A DNA stretch of 42,613 nt from positions 1 to 42,613 of the forward strand of contig CAILVY010000066.1 in assembly GCA_903837785.1 (NCBI GenBank). The letters are read 5' to 3'. The position numbers and the translations under genes were made by a program. How positions within the stretch are numbered: position 1 is the stretch's first letter; the number at the start of each line of letters is the position of its first letter. The notes below the pieces were generated by a model. The model was not told the origin of the DNA and searched no databases. It saw only the letters and a program-made list of their open reading frames with translations. Positions 42,101 to 42,613 of the stretch are shown here, one piece after another. Origin of the DNA: Candidatus Hydrogenedentota bacterium. Its GTDB lineage: Bacteria > Hydrogenedentota > Hydrogenedentia > Hydrogenedentales > CAILVY01.

Positions 42101-42613
42101 CTATGCCGGGCCGACGCAGAAGCCGTCTTCCGTACCCTCGCCGGGACAGTAGCGGTAACCCGCTGAATTGAAAAACTGGATCAGGCGAAGCAGTTCGGAC
42201 AGGCTGATGTGCCAGTCCTGCGGGTTGTAGTCGCTGGCGTGGGGCCGGCAGCTGTGGGCACCCGAATCCAGGCCGTAACCGTCTTCGCTCACCTCGTAGC
42301 AGTGATACCCATGCGAATTGAAGAACTGGACCACCCGGAGCAGTTCGGAGAGGCTGATGGCGTCGTTATGGTCCGTGTCGGCGCTGTGGCAACCGGCGCA
42401 GGCGGTCGCCGTGCCGTCGTACTCGTATGCGCCGATGTCATAGTCCGAAGCGTCCCCCGTGGCACCCGCGCCGCGACCGTCTCCGTCCAAGGGGCGCGGA
42501 AAGCCATCCAGATCGTCCACCACCCCGCCCAATTCCGGCGCGCTCGCGTCCTGCCCCGTATCAATGCACGGCGAAGCCGGTTTCAGGTGGAAATCCCCAT
42601 TCTCCGGGTCCAC
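42101..42613 (-). CDS. C-terminal end of a secreted beta-helix/repeat protein with EF-hand/dockerin-like tail (truncated by the window)
   Basis: The last 170 or so residues of a protein whose N-terminus lies beyond the right edge. The visible part starts with a segment typical of the final coils of right-handed beta-helix or choice-of-anchor proteins (GDFHLKPASPCIDTG ... DYDIGAYEY). A tail with two repeats follows: DTDHNDAISLSELLRVVQFFNSHGYHC and, 50 residues on, DYNPQDWHISLSELLRLIQFFNSAGYRYC. Each opens with a Ca-binding-like acidic loop and has the SLSELLR helix. It ends with GTEDGFC. Such tails are probably surface anchoring or sorting devices; this is inferred. Converges with the GH32 gene. 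Confidence 0.8.
   Translation of the reverse strand: MDPENGDFHLKPASPCIDTGQDASAPELGGVVDDLDGFPRPLDGDGRGAGATGDASDYDIGAYEYDGTATACAGCHSADTDHNDAISLSELLRVVQFFNSHGYHCYEVSEDGYGLDSGAHSCRPHASDYNPQDWHISLSELLRLIQFFNSAGYRYCPGEGTEDGFCVGPA
42161..42360 (-). repeat. Two copies of a 150-base tandem repeat encoding the tail module
   Basis: The core GAATTGAA(A/G)AACTGGA and CAGTTCGGA(C/G)AGGCTGATG occurs at 42165-42209 and again at 42315-42359, an exact 150-base (50-codon) offset. Near identity at the DNA level in these cores suggests recent duplication or conversion, while the connecting stretches have diverged. Confidence 0.75.

Noticed and set aside
1..42613. CRISPR arrays, transposases, integrases, tRNA or rRNA genes
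   Set aside because: Scanning by eye found no regularly spaced repeats, no recognisable mobile-element proteins and no RNA gene signatures; the window looks like stable, co-directional operons.

Overview
The window is GC-rich bacterial DNA, gene-dense and strongly biased to G/C at third codon positions, with no tRNA, rRNA, insertion sequence or CRISPR array that I can see. It looks like a metagenomic or environmental Gram-negative lineage. The best taxonomic hint is the C-terminal tail of the truncated gene at the right edge: two EF-hand/dockerin-like repeats of the SLSELLR...QFFNS type with C-terminal GTEDGFC. From memory this resembles tails in Hydrogenedentota and related PVC-like metagenomes, but I could not check it. 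It is a guess and not a placement.

Region 1 (21-16963, + strand) is a tightly packed surface-polysaccharide locus. Two tandem paralogous polytopic membrane proteins come first. The CDP-hexose genes follow: rfbF (glucose-1-phosphate cytidylyltransferase), rfbG (CDP-glucose 4,6-dehydratase), and later rfbH (the PMP/[2Fe-2S] 3-dehydrase E1), which together predict a CDP-4-keto-3,6-dideoxyhexose. Between them sit genes that do not normally belong there: an HpcH/HpaI-type pyruvate aldolase, an acetolactate-synthase-like thiamine diphosphate (ThDP) enzyme, an acylating acetaldehyde dehydrogenase (MhpF-like), a 4-hydroxy-2-oxovalerate aldolase (MhpE-like) and two SDR-type NAD(P) enzymes. A polyprenyl-phosphate-type GT2 glycosyltransferase and a third polytopic membrane protein complete the set. 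My main hypothesis is a pathway to a branched-chain deoxy sugar. The aldolase/dehydrogenase pair would build a 2-keto acid, and the ThDP enzyme would add its acyl unit to the 4-keto sugar, analogous to yersiniose but with a longer branch.

Region 2 (16972-18181) holds a secreted formylglycine-generating-enzyme-fold (FGE/SUMF1) protein on the minus strand, ending 8 bp from the polysaccharide locus, with its own plausible promoter.

Region 3 (18182-40138, - strand) is about 22 kb of eleven consecutive signal-transduction genes, mostly overlapping or separated by a few bases. In transcription order they are: six-PAS HisKA_3 kinase, LuxR/NarL response regulator, a receiver that has lost its phosphorylation residues, a double-kinase hybrid, a CheY/Rcp1-like receiver, a 1640-residue REC-PAS-GAF hybrid kinase, a REC-PAS-kinase, a membrane PAS kinase, REC-HD-GYP, REC-HDOD, and REC with an eroded HD-GYP. 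The outputs are one DNA-binding regulator and cyclic-di-GMP/HDOD-type effectors. No GGDEF cyclase lies in the window.

Region 4 (40148-42613) has a divergent 280-bp intergenic region, a secreted GH32-fold protein with altered active-site motifs, and the 3' end of a large secreted beta-helix/repeat protein on the minus strand that runs off the window.
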